A stretch of 64,000 bases of DNA from contig OY843749.1 in NCBI GenBank assembly GCA_963693025.1, positions 2,046,001 through 2,110,000 on the forward strand, given 5' to 3'. This document shows, one piece after another, positions 44,597 through 53,773 of the stretch; position 1 is the stretch's first letter, and each line of letters begins with the position of its first letter. This DNA is from JAHRAW01 sp963693025 (GTDB taxonomy: Bacteria > Pseudomonadota > Gammaproteobacteria > Arenicellales > Poriferihabitantaceae). Below the pieces are notes generated by a model. The model ran no database searches. It had not been told where the DNA came from and worked only from the letters and a program-made list of their open reading frames with translations. The position numbers and the translations under genes are program-made.

Positions 44597-44638
44597 GGGG
44601 GTTGGGCGCGGGGGAGTGGCGTGGCGGCGTGGCGGCGG

Positions 44639-46564
44639 TCAGGATTTAACCGCCTTGACCCGGCTGCGCGCCCCTTGCGGCGTCATCTCGGCGATTTTCA
44701 GCAGAATGCGCCGCTTGATGCCGTCCGCATCCAGACCGCAAGCGGCGAGTTGCTCCTGCTGCGAGCCGTGCCCCAGATGCTCGTCGGGCAGGCCGATGTT
44801 GATGACCTCGATGTTGTGATGCGTGCGCCTCAGCAACTCGTTGACCGCCGACCCGGCGCCGCCGGCGACCACGTGCTCTTCAACGGTTACCAGCAACGCG
44901 CAGGTGTCCGCCATCTCCGCGACCAACGCTTCGTCCAGCGGTTTGACGAAGCGCATGTTGACCACCGTGGCGTCCAGTTCCCGCCCGACTTGCTCCGCCG
45001 GCGTAACCATCGAGCCGAACGCGAGAATGGCGACGGGTATGTCGACGGCACCGCCGCCCTCGCGCCGGATTTCCGCCTTGCCGATGGGCAGGGCGCGCAT
45101 CGCCTCGCGCTCTTTCACGCCGGGTCCGCCGCCGCGCGGATAGCGCACGCTCGCCGGACCCGGATGACGATAGGCGGTGTACAGCATGTCGCGGCACTCC
45201 GCCTCGTCCGCCGGCGCCATAACGACCAGCCCCGGAATGCAGCGCAAGTATGCGTAGTCGTAACTGCCGGCATGGGTTTCGCCGTCGGCGCCGACCAGCC
45301 CGGCGCGGTCGATTGCCAGCGTCACATCGAGGTGTTGAATGGCGACATCGTGGATGAGTTGGTCGTAGGCGCGCTGCAGGAAGGTGGAATAGATGGCGAC
45401 CACCGGCTTGAAGCCTTCCGCCGCCAAGCCCGCGGCGAAAGTCAGCGAATGTTGTTCGGCGATGCCGACGTCGAAATAGCGCTGCGGATAGTCGCCGGAA
45501 AAGCGCACCAGCCCGGAGCCTTCGCGCATCGCCGGGGTGATGCCGACCAGTTTGTCATCGCGCGCCGCCATGTCGCATAGCCAGTCGCCGAAGACATTGG
45601 TGTAGGTGCGCCCCTTCTTTTTCTTCTCCATTTTGCCGGTGTCCGGGTTGAACGGCGTGACCCCGTGGTAGATGCACGGGTCGCCCTCCGCCGGCTTGAA
45701 ACCCTTGCCCTTCTGGGTAATCACATGCAAGAAGCGCGGACCGCTCATCCCGCGCATGTTTTTCAGCGTGGCGATGACCGCGTTGAGGTTGTGGCCGTCA
45801 ACCGGACCGATGTAGTAAAAACCGAGTTCTTCAAACAAGGTGCCGGGCATCACCATGCCCTTCATATGCTCTTCCCAGCGGCGCGCCAGTCGCTTGACCG
45901 ACGGCGGCAGCGTGCTGAGGACGGTCTTGCCGCCGCTGCGCACGCTGGTGTAGGCGTGCCCCGACAGGATGCGCGCGAGGTAGTTGGAGATGGCGCCGAC
46001 GTTGGGCGAGATGGACATTTCGTTGTCGTTCAGCACCACCAGCAGGTTGGCGTCGAGGTCGCCGGCGTTGTTGAGCGCTTCGTATGCCATGCCGCCGGTG
46101 AGCGCGCCGTCGCCGATAATCGCCACCACCTCCTTGTCCGCGCCCGCCAGCCGCGCGGCGACCGCCATGCCGAGCGCAGCGCTGATCGAGGTGCTGGCGT
46201 GGCCCGCGCCGAAGGTGTCGAACTCGCTCTCGCTGCGCTTGAGAAACCCGGACAAACCCTGGTATTGGCGAATCGTGTGGAAGCGCTCGCGCCTGCCGGT
46301 GAGCAGTTTGTGCGGATAGGCTTGATGCCCGATGTCCCACACCAGCCGGTCGCCGGGCGTGTCGAATACGTAGTGCAACGCCAGCGTCAACTCAACCGTC
46401 CCCAGCCCCGGCGCCAGATGACCGCCGGTGCGCGAGGTGACTTCAATCAGAAACCGCCGGATTTCGTCCGCCAAATCAGGCAGTTGGCTCTGCTCCAGTT
46501 GGCGCAACCGGGCAGGGCTGTCGATGCTGAAAAGCAGCGGGTAGGCATCGTCCGTTGGCATCAA
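44639..46564 (-). CDS. dxs: 1-deoxy-D-xylulose-5-phosphate synthase
   Basis: First enzyme of the MEP isoprenoid pathway, joining pyruvate and glyceraldehyde 3-phosphate with thiamine diphosphate. 641 aa. The TPP-binding GDGALTGGMAYEALNNAG segment lies near residue 153, the DRAGLVGADGETHAG transketolase motif near residue 420. It overlaps the ispA stop by ATGA, so prenyl precursor and prenyl-transferase synthesis are coupled. Confidence 0.96.
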   Translation of the reverse strand: MMPTDDAYPLLFSIDSPARLRQLEQSQLPDLADEIRRFLIEVTSRTGGHLAPGLGTVELTLALHYVFDTPGDRLVWDIGHQAYPHKLLTGRRERFHTIRQYQGLSGFLKRSESEFDTFGAGHASTSISAALGMAVAARLAGADKEVVAIIGDGALTGGMAYEALNNAGDLDANLLVVLNDNEMSISPNVGAISNYLARILSGHAYTSVRSGGKTVLSTLPPSVKRLARRWEEHMKGMVMPGTLFEELGFYYIGPVDGHNLNAVIATLKNMRGMSGPRFLHVITQKGKGFKPAEGDPCIYHGVTPFNPDTGKMEKKKKGRTYTNVFGDWLCDMAARDDKLVGITPAMREGSGLVRFSGDYPQRYFDVGIAEQHSLTFAAGLAAEGFKPVVAIYSTFLQRAYDQLIHDVAIQHLDVTLAIDRAGLVGADGETHAGSYDYAYLRCIPGLVVMAPADEAECRDMLYTAYRHPGPASVRYPRGGGPGVKEREAMRALPIGKAEIRREGGGAVDIPVAILAFGSMVTPAEQVGRELDATVVNMRFVKPLDEALVAEMADTCALLVTVEEHVVAGGAGSAVNELLRRTHHNIEVINIGLPDEHLGHGSQQEQLAACGLDADGIKRRILLKIAEMTPQGARSRVKAVKS

Positions 46565-47496
46565 AAACTCCGGTTCACGACAAAATGCGCGAGGCGCGCA
46601 AGGAAGGCGGCATTATCGCCCAACAACGCGGTTGTTTCGAGGGCATTTTGACATAAATTCCGCGCTTCGGTTCGCGCGCCGTCGATGCCAAGCAACTCCA
46701 CATAGGTCGCTTTCTGCATGCGACGGTCGGCGCCGCCGCGCTTCCCCAGGGTCTCGCCGGATGCGGAGGCTTGCGCGTCGAGAAGGTCGTCGACGATCTG
46801 AAACGCCAGCCCGACATTCGCGGCATATTCATCCAACGCGCCGAGCAATTCCTCGTCGGCGCGCACCGACGCCAGCCCGCCGAGACGGGCGGCGGCACGA
46901 ATCAGGGCGCCGGTTTTGAGGTTGTGGATGCGGGTTAGTTGTTCGCCATCCGGTGAGTGCTCGCCTTGACCGGCGGTGGCGGTGGCAGTACTGGTGGCGG
47001 TGGCGCGCATATCCAGCATCTGACCGCCCGCCATGCCTCGGGGTCCCGCCGCGCCCGCCAGGGTTTCAATCATCCGCAACCTGCGCTCGGCGGGCACGGT
47101 CAACGCGCGGTCGGCGCACACCACTTCCAACGCGAGACTCTGCAACGCATCGCCCGCCAGTATCGCCGTGGCTTCATCGTAAGCGATGTGGCAGGCAGGC
47201 CGTCCACGGCGCAGGTCGTCGTCGTCCATCGCCGGCAGGTCGTCGTGCACCAGCGAATAGGCGTGCATCATTTCCACCGCCGCCGCCGGCGCATCCAACT
47301 GCTCCGCCGCCGCACCCGCGAGTTCGCCGCACGCATAAACCAGCATCGCGCGAAACCGTTTGCCGCCGTTCAAGCAAGCATACCGCATCGCCTCGCACAA
47401 CCGCTCAGGAGCATCCGCCGCCCCGGGCAGACGCGCCGCCAGCGCACGCTCGGTTCGTTGCCGGTAGGATTTACAAGCGGACTCGAAGCCGTTCAA
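46561..47496 (-). CDS. ispA: farnesyl/geranyl diphosphate synthase
   Basis: Prenyltransferase of 311 aa. The first Asp-rich motif is DDLPAMDDDDLRRG (near residue 84) and the second is QIVDDLLDA (near residue 235). GGKRFRAML and LKTGALI also fit. An Ala/Thr-rich insertion (MRATATSTATATAG, near residue 170) between helices is absent from typical IspA and is coded by a GC-rich simple repeat. Located between xseB and dxs, the usual order. Confidence 0.94.
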   Translation of the reverse strand: MNGFESACKSYRQRTERALAARLPGAADAPERLCEAMRYACLNGGKRFRAMLVYACGELAGAAAEQLDAPAAAVEMMHAYSLVHDDLPAMDDDDLRRGRPACHIAYDEATAILAGDALQSLALEVVCADRALTVPAERRLRMIETLAGAAGPRGMAGGQMLDMRATATSTATATAGQGEHSPDGEQLTRIHNLKTGALIRAAARLGGLASVRADEELLGALDEYAANVGLAFQIVDDLLDAQASASGETLGKRGGADRRMQKATYVELLGIDGARTEARNLCQNALETTALLGDNAAFLARLAHFVVNRSF

Positions 47497-47527
47497 TGTT
47501 CAAGCAATCAGCCGTCATTCCGGCACG

Positions 47528-47779
47528 TCATTGTTCCGGCGCGTCATCGTCAAGCGGCTCCAGTTTATACTCGCCCTGTTTCTCCTCCAATTTATCCACC
47601 CGCTGCTGCGCCGCCTCAAGACTCCGGCGACACCGCTCCGAAAGCGCCATCCCCCGCTCAAAATCCTTCAACGCCTGCTCCAACGACTGCTCCCCCCGCT
47701 CCATCCGCTCAACAATCGCCTGCAACTCGGCAAGCGATTTCTCGAAATCAAGCGGTTTGCTCTTTTTGCTGTCGGGCAT
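47528..47779 (-). CDS. xseB: exodeoxyribonuclease VII small subunit
   Basis: 83-aa helical subunit. The family core reads LDFEKSLAELQAIVERMERG then SLEQALKDFERGMALSERCR. The C-terminus is acidic. It lies 31 bp before ispA on the same strand, the standard xseB-ispA-dxs order. xseA is not in the window. Confidence 0.94.
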   Translation of the reverse strand: MPDSKKSKPLDFEKSLAELQAIVERMERGEQSLEQALKDFERGMALSERCRRSLEAAQQRVDKLEEKQGEYKLEPLDDDAPEQ

Positions 47780-47844
47780 AGGGTGTCGGTGTGGCTGGTT
47801 TTAACTCAAGCGTATAATATCAAAACTGCGGGCGGGTGCGACAA

Positions 47845-49182
47845 CTACTTGGCGGCCTTCCCAATGCGCTCGCGCAAGTCGGTTGGGGCGTGGAATAAAA
47901 AGGCGCGGGCGCGCTTGGTTTGTTCCAGCAGATTCAACTCGACCAGCCGTTGCAAGTCGGTGCGCGCGGTCTGCGAAGTGACGCGGTGCGAGCGCCGGTG
48001 TCCTTCCACCGTATAGCCGTAGTTGGCGTGCTTGAGCGCGTGGCCCAGCAGCGCAACCTGGCGGTGGTTCAAGCGGTTCGATAAGCGCGGCGCATCGCGC
48101 AATAAATTTTCCACGCTGCTCTGCTCGGCGCCCTTGTCCGCCAGATAATCATGCAGCGCGTTAATCGCCCGCTTGATGATGTCCAGTTGATGGATGATGA
48201 AATAAGTCGTGTCATTGTCATCGGTCTCGGTGAGCAAATAGGCGCGGTTGTATTTGGCGGGCGCGCGCCTCAACAAGCGTGAAATCGACACATACTCCAT
48301 CAGCCAATACCCCGAACGCGCCATGCTCCAGTAGAACAACGCGCGCGCCGTGCGCCCGTTGCCATCGACGAACGGGTGGTCGTAGCCGAGCATGAAATGC
48401 AACAAAATGGCGCGCACCACCGGATGCACGAACGGGCGCCCGTCCGTCGGCGCATTGGCGAACTCGCACAAGCGCCGCAACCGCGCCGGCAGCGATGCCG
48501 CTTTCGGCGGCTCGTGCAACACCGTCTGGTCTGCGGAGATGATGCGAATACGCTCGCGCGGCTTGCGCAGGCGGCCCACCGCGTCGGGGTCATTGAGCGC
48601 GTCCTGCGCAACCACGCGATGCAACTCAAGCACCATCTCCGGCGTCAACGCCTCCTCGCGCAAGTCGCGGATGGCTTCCATCGCAGCGTAATTGTTCATA
48701 ATCATCCGCTCCGAACGGTCGCGCGGTGGGCGACCGCTGCGCAGCATGATTTGCGCCTCCCTGCGCGTAGTCGCCGCGCCTTCCAGTTGGCTGGAAGTAA
48801 TCGCCTCTTCAATCAGGGATTTAACCAGATAGCGATTCCGGTCTTCGCCGGAAACAACGGGCGTTTCCATACCCACGCTGCCGGCTGCATACTGGTCGAT
48901 GTAATGCAAACTATTCAATACCGGGTCAGGCACGGCAAACTGCATCGCGCGCTTGTCCTTGTCGTATAGCGGCAACGATTTGAGCAGTCCCTGCCGGGCG
49001 ATTTTCAAGCCGGCCCACCAAGCCTCATGCGTCAGACCGCGCGGTGGCGGACGATGGCGTATTTCGTCCCAGTGCAGATAGCGATCGCGCACCAGTGGAT
49101 CGTCGACCGTCAGCGCCGTCCACAGGTTTTTGCGGTCGGAAAGGATTTTCTCCAACGGCGGCGGTTTCAAGGGAATTTTCAT
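47845..49182 (-). CDS. fic: Fic-family protein with C-terminal winged-helix domain
   Basis: 445-aa putative AMP-transferase. The Fic motif HPFVDGNGRTAR is at residues 269-280. The inhibitory helix TSSQLEGA with Glu134 lies before it, so this is a class II Fic that can inhibit itself. The N-terminal Fic_N region (LNSLHYIDQYAAGS) and C-terminal winged helix (SHRVTSQTARTDLQRLVELN) complete the common solitary Fic layout. Direct repeats in its promoter suggest autoregulation. Confidence 0.92.
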   Translation of the reverse strand: MKIPLKPPPLEKILSDRKNLWTALTVDDPLVRDRYLHWDEIRHRPPPRGLTHEAWWAGLKIARQGLLKSLPLYDKDKRAMQFAVPDPVLNSLHYIDQYAAGSVGMETPVVSGEDRNRYLVKSLIEEAITSSQLEGAATTRREAQIMLRSGRPPRDRSERMIMNNYAAMEAIRDLREEALTPEMVLELHRVVAQDALNDPDAVGRLRKPRERIRIISADQTVLHEPPKAASLPARLRRLCEFANAPTDGRPFVHPVVRAILLHFMLGYDHPFVDGNGRTARALFYWSMARSGYWLMEYVSISRLLRRAPAKYNRAYLLTETDDNDTTYFIIHQLDIIKRAINALHDYLADKGAEQSSVENLLRDAPRLSNRLNHRQVALLGHALKHANYGYTVEGHRRSHRVTSQTARTDLQRLVELNLLEQTKRARAFLFHAPTDLRERIGKAAK

Positions 49183-49190
49183 TTTTCCTG

Positions 49191-49250
49191 AATTGCTAAA
49201 TTTGGTTGAATTAGCATTTAACTGGCAGTTTACGCTTAATTGCTAAATTT
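49191..49250. promoter_or_regulatory. direct repeats upstream of fic
   Basis: AATTGCTAAATTT occurs at 49191-49203 and 49238-49250, 47 bp apart, in an AT-rich patch that contrasts with the surroundings. A related TTAGCATT lies between in inverse sense. The first copy is just before the fic start, so a bound protein would block its transcription or translation. The Fic winged-helix domain is a candidate binder. Confidence 0.5.
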
Positions 49251-49348
49251 TGTCAAATTTACAGTTAATTAGTTTAAGACGACCCGCCGCGCCCTAGCCC
49301 CGCCAATAGGTTATCATCCCCGCCACCCACTCACCCGCCGCACCGCCA

Positions 49349-51244
49349 ATGTCCAATCGTTACGACTCATCAAAAATTGAAGTCCTTAAAGGGTTGGATG
49401 CGGTGCGTAAGCGGCCGGGGATGTATACCAACACCGACCGCCCGAATCATCTTGCGCACGAGGTGATTGACAACAGCGTGGATGAGGCGATTGCCGGTTA
49501 TGCTGATTCGGTTGAGGTTGTTTTGCATGGCGACGGCGCGTTGAGCGTGACCGACAATGGTCGTGGCATGCCGACCGACATTCACAAAGAGGAAGGGTTG
49601 AGCGGTGTTGAGGTGATTCTTACCCGGCTGCATGCCGGCGGTAAATTTTCCGGGAAGACTTATCAATTTTCCGGCGGGTTGCACGGCGTTGGCGTGTCGG
49701 TGGTGAATGCTTTGTCAGCGCGCCTTGACGCCTGGGTGAAGCGCGATGGCGAGGAGCGGCACATCGCTTTTGTCAATGGCGAGCCGGTGTCCAAACTCAC
49801 GACCACCGGCACGGTTGCCCGGAAAAACACGGGCACGGTGATTCGTTTTATGCCGGATGAGCAGTATTTCGACTCGCCCAAATTTCATGTGCGCCGCTTG
49901 AAGCAAATGCTGCGCGCCAAGGCGGTGTTGTGCTCAGGTCTGCGGGTCGGTTTTTGCGATGAAAACAACCCCGGCAACGATGAGCGCTGGCAATACGAGC
50001 GGGGGTTGCGCAATTATTTTCGCGCGGCGCTGGAGCAGGCGGAGATGACGCCGGCGGAGCCGTTCGCCGGCGAGCATAAAGACGACAACGGCGAAGTTGA
50101 ATGGATTGTGGCGTGGATAACCGACGGCGGTCATTCCATCGCCGAGAGTTATGTCAACCTGATTCCGACCGCGCACGGCGGCACGCACATCAACGGATTT
50201 CGCAGCGGGCTGACCGATGCGATTCGTGAGTTCTGCGAATTCCGCGACCTACTGCCGCGCGGCGTGAAACTAACCCTTGAAGATGTCTGGAACACCTGCG
50301 CGTATGTGCTCTCGGTGCGCGTCAAAGAGCCGCAGTTCAGCGGGCAAGCCAAAGACTGCCTGTCGTCCCGGCAGACCGCGCCGTTCGTGCAAGCCGCGGT
50401 CAAAGATGCGTTCAGTTTATGGCTCAACCAGCACATCGCCGACGCCGAAAAAATCGCCCGCATCGCCATCGATAACGCCCAGCGAAGGTTGCGCGCGGGC
50501 AAGCGGGTTGCGCGTAAAAAAATCACCAGCGGACCCGCGCTACCGGGCAAACTCGCGGACTGCACCAGCGACGACTTGGAGATGACCGAGTTGTTTCTGG
50601 TGGAAGGCGATTCCGCCGGCGGCTCGGCGAAACAAGCGCGCGACCGCGTCTTTCAGGCAATCATGCCGTTGCGCGGAAAGATATTGAACACCTGGGAAGT
50701 GGACTCGGCGGAAGTGCTGTCCTCGCAGGAAGTGCACGACATCGCCATCGCCCTCGGCGTGGACCCCGGCTCGGCGAACTTGGACGGTCTGCGCTACGGT
50801 CGCGTCTGCATTCTGGCAGACGCCGATTCCGACGGCGCACACATCGCCACGCTGTTATGCGCCCTCTTCCTGCGGCACTTCCCAACGCTGGTTGAAAGCG
50901 GGCGGGTATGCGTGGCGATGCCGCCGTTGTATCGCATCGACGTCGCCAAGCACGTGCATTACGCCCTCGACGACACGGAGAAGGAAAAAATTCTGGCGCA
51001 CATCGAAGCGGAAAAAATTCGCGGCAAGGTGAATGTGCAACGCTTCAAAGGACTAGGCGAAATGAACCCGCTACAACTACGAGAAACCACAATGAACCCC
51101 GCCACCCGACGCCTACTACAACTGGAAGTGTCACCCGGCGGCGCCAAAGCACGCTCGATGCTAGACATGCTACTGTCAAAAAAACGCGCGCCAGACCGTA
51201 AGGCTTGGTTGAGTAAGAAAGGGGATCAGGCGGAAGTGGCTTAG
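49349..51244 (+). CDS. parE: DNA topoisomerase IV subunit B
   Basis: ATPase subunit of topoisomerase IV, 631 aa, which separates daughter chromosomes. The GHKL site shows EVIDNSVDEAIAGYAD (residues ~35-50), VTDNGRGMPTDIH and GGLHGVGVSVVNALS. TOPRIM motifs are LFLVEGDSAGGSAKQARDR and LADADSDGAHIATLL. The acidic-basic ParE wording and lack of the GyrB insert favour ParE. parC is not adjacent. Confidence 0.95.
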   Translation: MSNRYDSSKIEVLKGLDAVRKRPGMYTNTDRPNHLAHEVIDNSVDEAIAGYADSVEVVLHGDGALSVTDNGRGMPTDIHKEEGLSGVEVILTRLHAGGKFSGKTYQFSGGLHGVGVSVVNALSARLDAWVKRDGEERHIAFVNGEPVSKLTTTGTVARKNTGTVIRFMPDEQYFDSPKFHVRRLKQMLRAKAVLCSGLRVGFCDENNPGNDERWQYERGLRNYFRAALEQAEMTPAEPFAGEHKDDNGEVEWIVAWITDGGHSIAESYVNLIPTAHGGTHINGFRSGLTDAIREFCEFRDLLPRGVKLTLEDVWNTCAYVLSVRVKEPQFSGQAKDCLSSRQTAPFVQAAVKDAFSLWLNQHIADAEKIARIAIDNAQRRLRAGKRVARKKITSGPALPGKLADCTSDDLEMTELFLVEGDSAGGSAKQARDRVFQAIMPLRGKILNTWEVDSAEVLSSQEVHDIAIALGVDPGSANLDGLRYGRVCILADADSDGAHIATLLCALFLRHFPTLVESGRVCVAMPPLYRIDVAKHVHYALDDTEKEKILAHIEAEKIRGKVNVQRFKGLGEMNPLQLRETTMNPATRRLLQLEVSPGGAKARSMLDMLLSKKRAPDRKAWLSKKGDQAEVA

Positions 51245-51267
51245 TGGGTGTATGCTGGAATAAGGCG

Positions 51268-52092
51268 ATGACAAACATAGCAGATACAATCAAAGCAAAA
51301 CAGCGTTCCTGGGCTGTTGAAAGGAGAATTGAACTCAACCAAAAAAAGCGTTGCGTGCGACTGGAAGACAATTTATTTAAGAAAATGAACCGCGATGCAC
51401 GCGAGGAATTTGAACAAGCCGATGGCTCGGAACTGGACGGAAACATGTGTGCCTTGCACTCTTCTTCGGCGCTGGTTTGCAATGTCTTTGATTACTGGCG
51501 TGATCAAGACAAATCAACCCTCGCCGATGCGCTGGGTATTAAGCAACACATCACTCGCATTAAATTCGAAGAAAAATTTCCCACCGGCGTAGGCCCACGG
51601 TCGCCCAATCTGGACATTGTGCTGTTCCTCGCCGGCGATGCGCTGGTTGCAATAGAAAGCAAATTCACCGAGCCGTTTGGCGGCGGCGGCAAAAAATCCA
51701 TCCAAGAAAAATACTTCGCCAACGGAAAGAAACGATGGTCGCAAGCCGGACTTCCGCATTGTCAGAAGTTGGCGGAGAATCTGCCCCATGAACGCTATAA
51801 GTCTTTGGATGCCGCCCAACTTCTAAAACACATGCTTGGCCTCGCCAATGATGAACACAAACGCCAATGGGAACTATGGTATCTATGGTTTAACCCCGGC
51901 GGCCCCGCGGGCGAAGAACACCAAAAGGAAATCGAGCGGTTCATCGATGCCGTCAACGGCGATGGCGAAAAAGTACGCGCGATAACTTATCAATCGGTTT
52001 TCAATCGCCTGTCAAAGAAACTGGGAGACCAACACGCGGGCTATAAAGACTATCTTGCGAAACGATATTTTTCAGAGGGGAACTATGAATGA
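51268..52092 (+). CDS. PD-(D/E)XK nuclease-like protein
   Basis: 274 aa from ATG 51268 (AAGGCG upstream). A PD-(D/E)XK-like core is visible as PNLDIVLFLAGDALVAIESK near residues 115-135, with conserved Asp and the ESK triad. It resembles the PGN_0703-like nuclease-fold family, whose role is not settled. It lies 23 bp after parE and before a repeat cluster, and its composition is slightly lower in GC. It may be a solitary defence or repair gene. Confidence 0.6.
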   Translation: MTNIADTIKAKQRSWAVERRIELNQKKRCVRLEDNLFKKMNRDAREEFEQADGSELDGNMCALHSSSALVCNVFDYWRDQDKSTLADALGIKQHITRIKFEEKFPTGVGPRSPNLDIVLFLAGDALVAIESKFTEPFGGGGKKSIQEKYFANGKKRWSQAGLPHCQKLAENLPHERYKSLDAAQLLKHMLGLANDEHKRQWELWYLWFNPGGPAGEEHQKEIERFIDAVNGDGEKVRAITYQSVFNRLSKKLGDQHAGYKDYLAKRYFSEGNYE

Positions 52093-52119
52093 GGGTTGAC
52101 AAACAAAAAGCCAACTACC

Positions 52120-52412
52120 CGTCATTCTCGAACGGTAGAAAATAGGGAGCCGGTAGGCGACCATATTTTCTTCGATTCGGGAATCTCGTCCCGTTTGGCG
52201 TGGTCTTGAACGGAGCGACACTAAGACACTGGATTCCGGCTCAAAAGACTGCCGGAATGGCGGCGTTGGGGTATTTGGAAGGGGTGGGTGGTGGTGTTGG
52301 GGCTTCGGCGGACTGAGTGCGTGTCTTAGGGAGATTCCCGAGGTCGTAAGTGTCCGTAAGCCGCCACAAGAAGAAGCGCGGCGGCAAACGGACACTAACG
52401 CTCGAGAATGAC
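52120..52412. repeat. intergenic palindromic repeat, rearranged copy
   Basis: Minus-orientation unit starting CGTCATTCTCGAACGGTAG and ending AACGGACACTAACGCTCGAG. The middle is replaced by GGCTCAAAAGACTGCCGGAAT and a G/T-rich run. It also retains TTAGGGAGATTCCCGAGGTCG. The 442-bp gap contains no other feature. Confidence 0.85.
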
Positions 52413-52534
52413 AGGGGTTTTGTTTTTGTGGGGGTTGTTGTTAGGGTTGTAGTTTGGGTTGTTGTCGGGTGTTCTTATCAACTTTGCTTGATAATTCCCT
52501 TCAGAACAAAAACCCCCAAACAAATTGACACCGA

Positions 52535-53773
52535 TTACTCAACCCTCCGCTTCACAGCAATCACCAAATCCATCACATTTGTCCCCGTGGGTCCCGGTTT
52601 GAATAGCGCGGCGATTCGGGCGAGGTGGGTTCCGGCGTCTGCTTTGAGTAGTGCGTTGCGCGCGCCTGATGCGGCATCGAAAGTGTCGCCGTCGATGAGG
52701 GCGCCGGCGGCGTTGGTGGGGCCGTCGGTGCCGTCGGTGCCGGCGACCAGCGCTGCGATTTTTCGGTGGCCGCGAATTTCCCCGGCAAGCGCCAGCGCAA
52801 GGCTTTGATTGCGCCCGCCGATGCCCGGCTTGGGCGGCAGAACGACCGTCGATTCCCCGCCCCAGATATACGCGCCCGGCGCTCCCTTAATCAGTTCGGC
52901 GGCGATGTATTGCGCGGCGGCGTGAATGTCGCAGTTCAGGGATTCTTCGTTGGCGATGATTGGCAACCCGCGCTCGCGCAAGAACTCGGCGGCGCCCGCG
53001 CGCGCGGTTTGGTTGGAAGCGATTACCTTTGCGCGATAGTCAAACCGGGGCTTATACGCGCCCGACTCAAGCGCACCGGGCAAGTCACCGCCAAGCCGCT
53101 CAAGCAAGCGCACAATCTCTGTCGGCAACGCCGGCGCGGGAGACTGCGCGACGCCGCCGATGCCGCCGCCAATCAGGTCGATGCTGTCGCCGGGAACATC
53201 CGAAATCGCATACACGCGCACCGACCGCCCGCCAAAACGCCGCAACAGTTTTCCGCCCTTGATGCGCGACAGTTGAATGCGCGCCGCATTGATTTGGTCA
53301 ACGCTGTAACCGCCCGCCAGCAGTTCCGTTGTAAGGTTTTGCAACGCCGTCAAATCAACCCCCTCCGGCAACCGCTCCGCCAACGCCGAAGCGCCGCCGG
53401 AAACCAACATCACCAACCGCTCATGCGGCGCAACCGACAACACCAATTCCTCCACCGCCCGCCCCGCCCGCAAACTGCGCTCATCCGGCAACGGATGCCC
53501 CGCTTCAATCACCGCAATACGCGAATGCGCGGCGAGCGCAACATCGCCATGCCCATACTTAGTCACCACCAACCCCCGCCCCGCAAAAAACTCCAACGCC
53601 CCCAAACACATAGCCCCCGCCGCCTTGCCCACCGCCAACAGGTGGGTTATCATCTCAAGCCGTTCTTCGGTAATGGCAGCGTGGGTCAAGCGTTCGCCGT
53701 GGACGCTTTCGACGCTGGATTTCCATGCCCGGATCAACATTTTTTTCGCTTGGAGGTTTGAAGAGAATTCCAT
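52535..53773 (-). CDS. glycerate 2-kinase, MOFRL family
   Basis: 412-aa GckA/TtuD-type kinase phosphorylating glycerate, unrelated to GlxK. Family blocks are AVGKAAGAMCLGAL near residue 50, GHPLPDERSL, LVSGGASALAE near residue 125, ISDVPGDSIDLIGGG near residue 200, and the C-terminal GGESTVVLPPKPGIGGRNQ plus AGTDGTDGPTNAAGA. Its ATG (53771-53773 complement) overlaps the methyltransferase ATG on the other strand. The first ~20 residues are weakly conserved, so the original start may have been replaced. Confidence 0.88.
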   Translation of the reverse strand: MEFSSNLQAKKMLIRAWKSSVESVHGERLTHAAITEERLEMITHLLAVGKAAGAMCLGALEFFAGRGLVVTKYGHGDVALAAHSRIAVIEAGHPLPDERSLRAGRAVEELVLSVAPHERLVMLVSGGASALAERLPEGVDLTALQNLTTELLAGGYSVDQINAARIQLSRIKGGKLLRRFGGRSVRVYAISDVPGDSIDLIGGGIGGVAQSPAPALPTEIVRLLERLGGDLPGALESGAYKPRFDYRAKVIASNQTARAGAAEFLRERGLPIIANEESLNCDIHAAAQYIAAELIKGAPGAYIWGGESTVVLPPKPGIGGRNQSLALALAGEIRGHRKIAALVAGTDGTDGPTNAAGALIDGDTFDAASGARNALLKADAGTHLARIAALFKPGPTGTNVMDLVIAVKRRVE

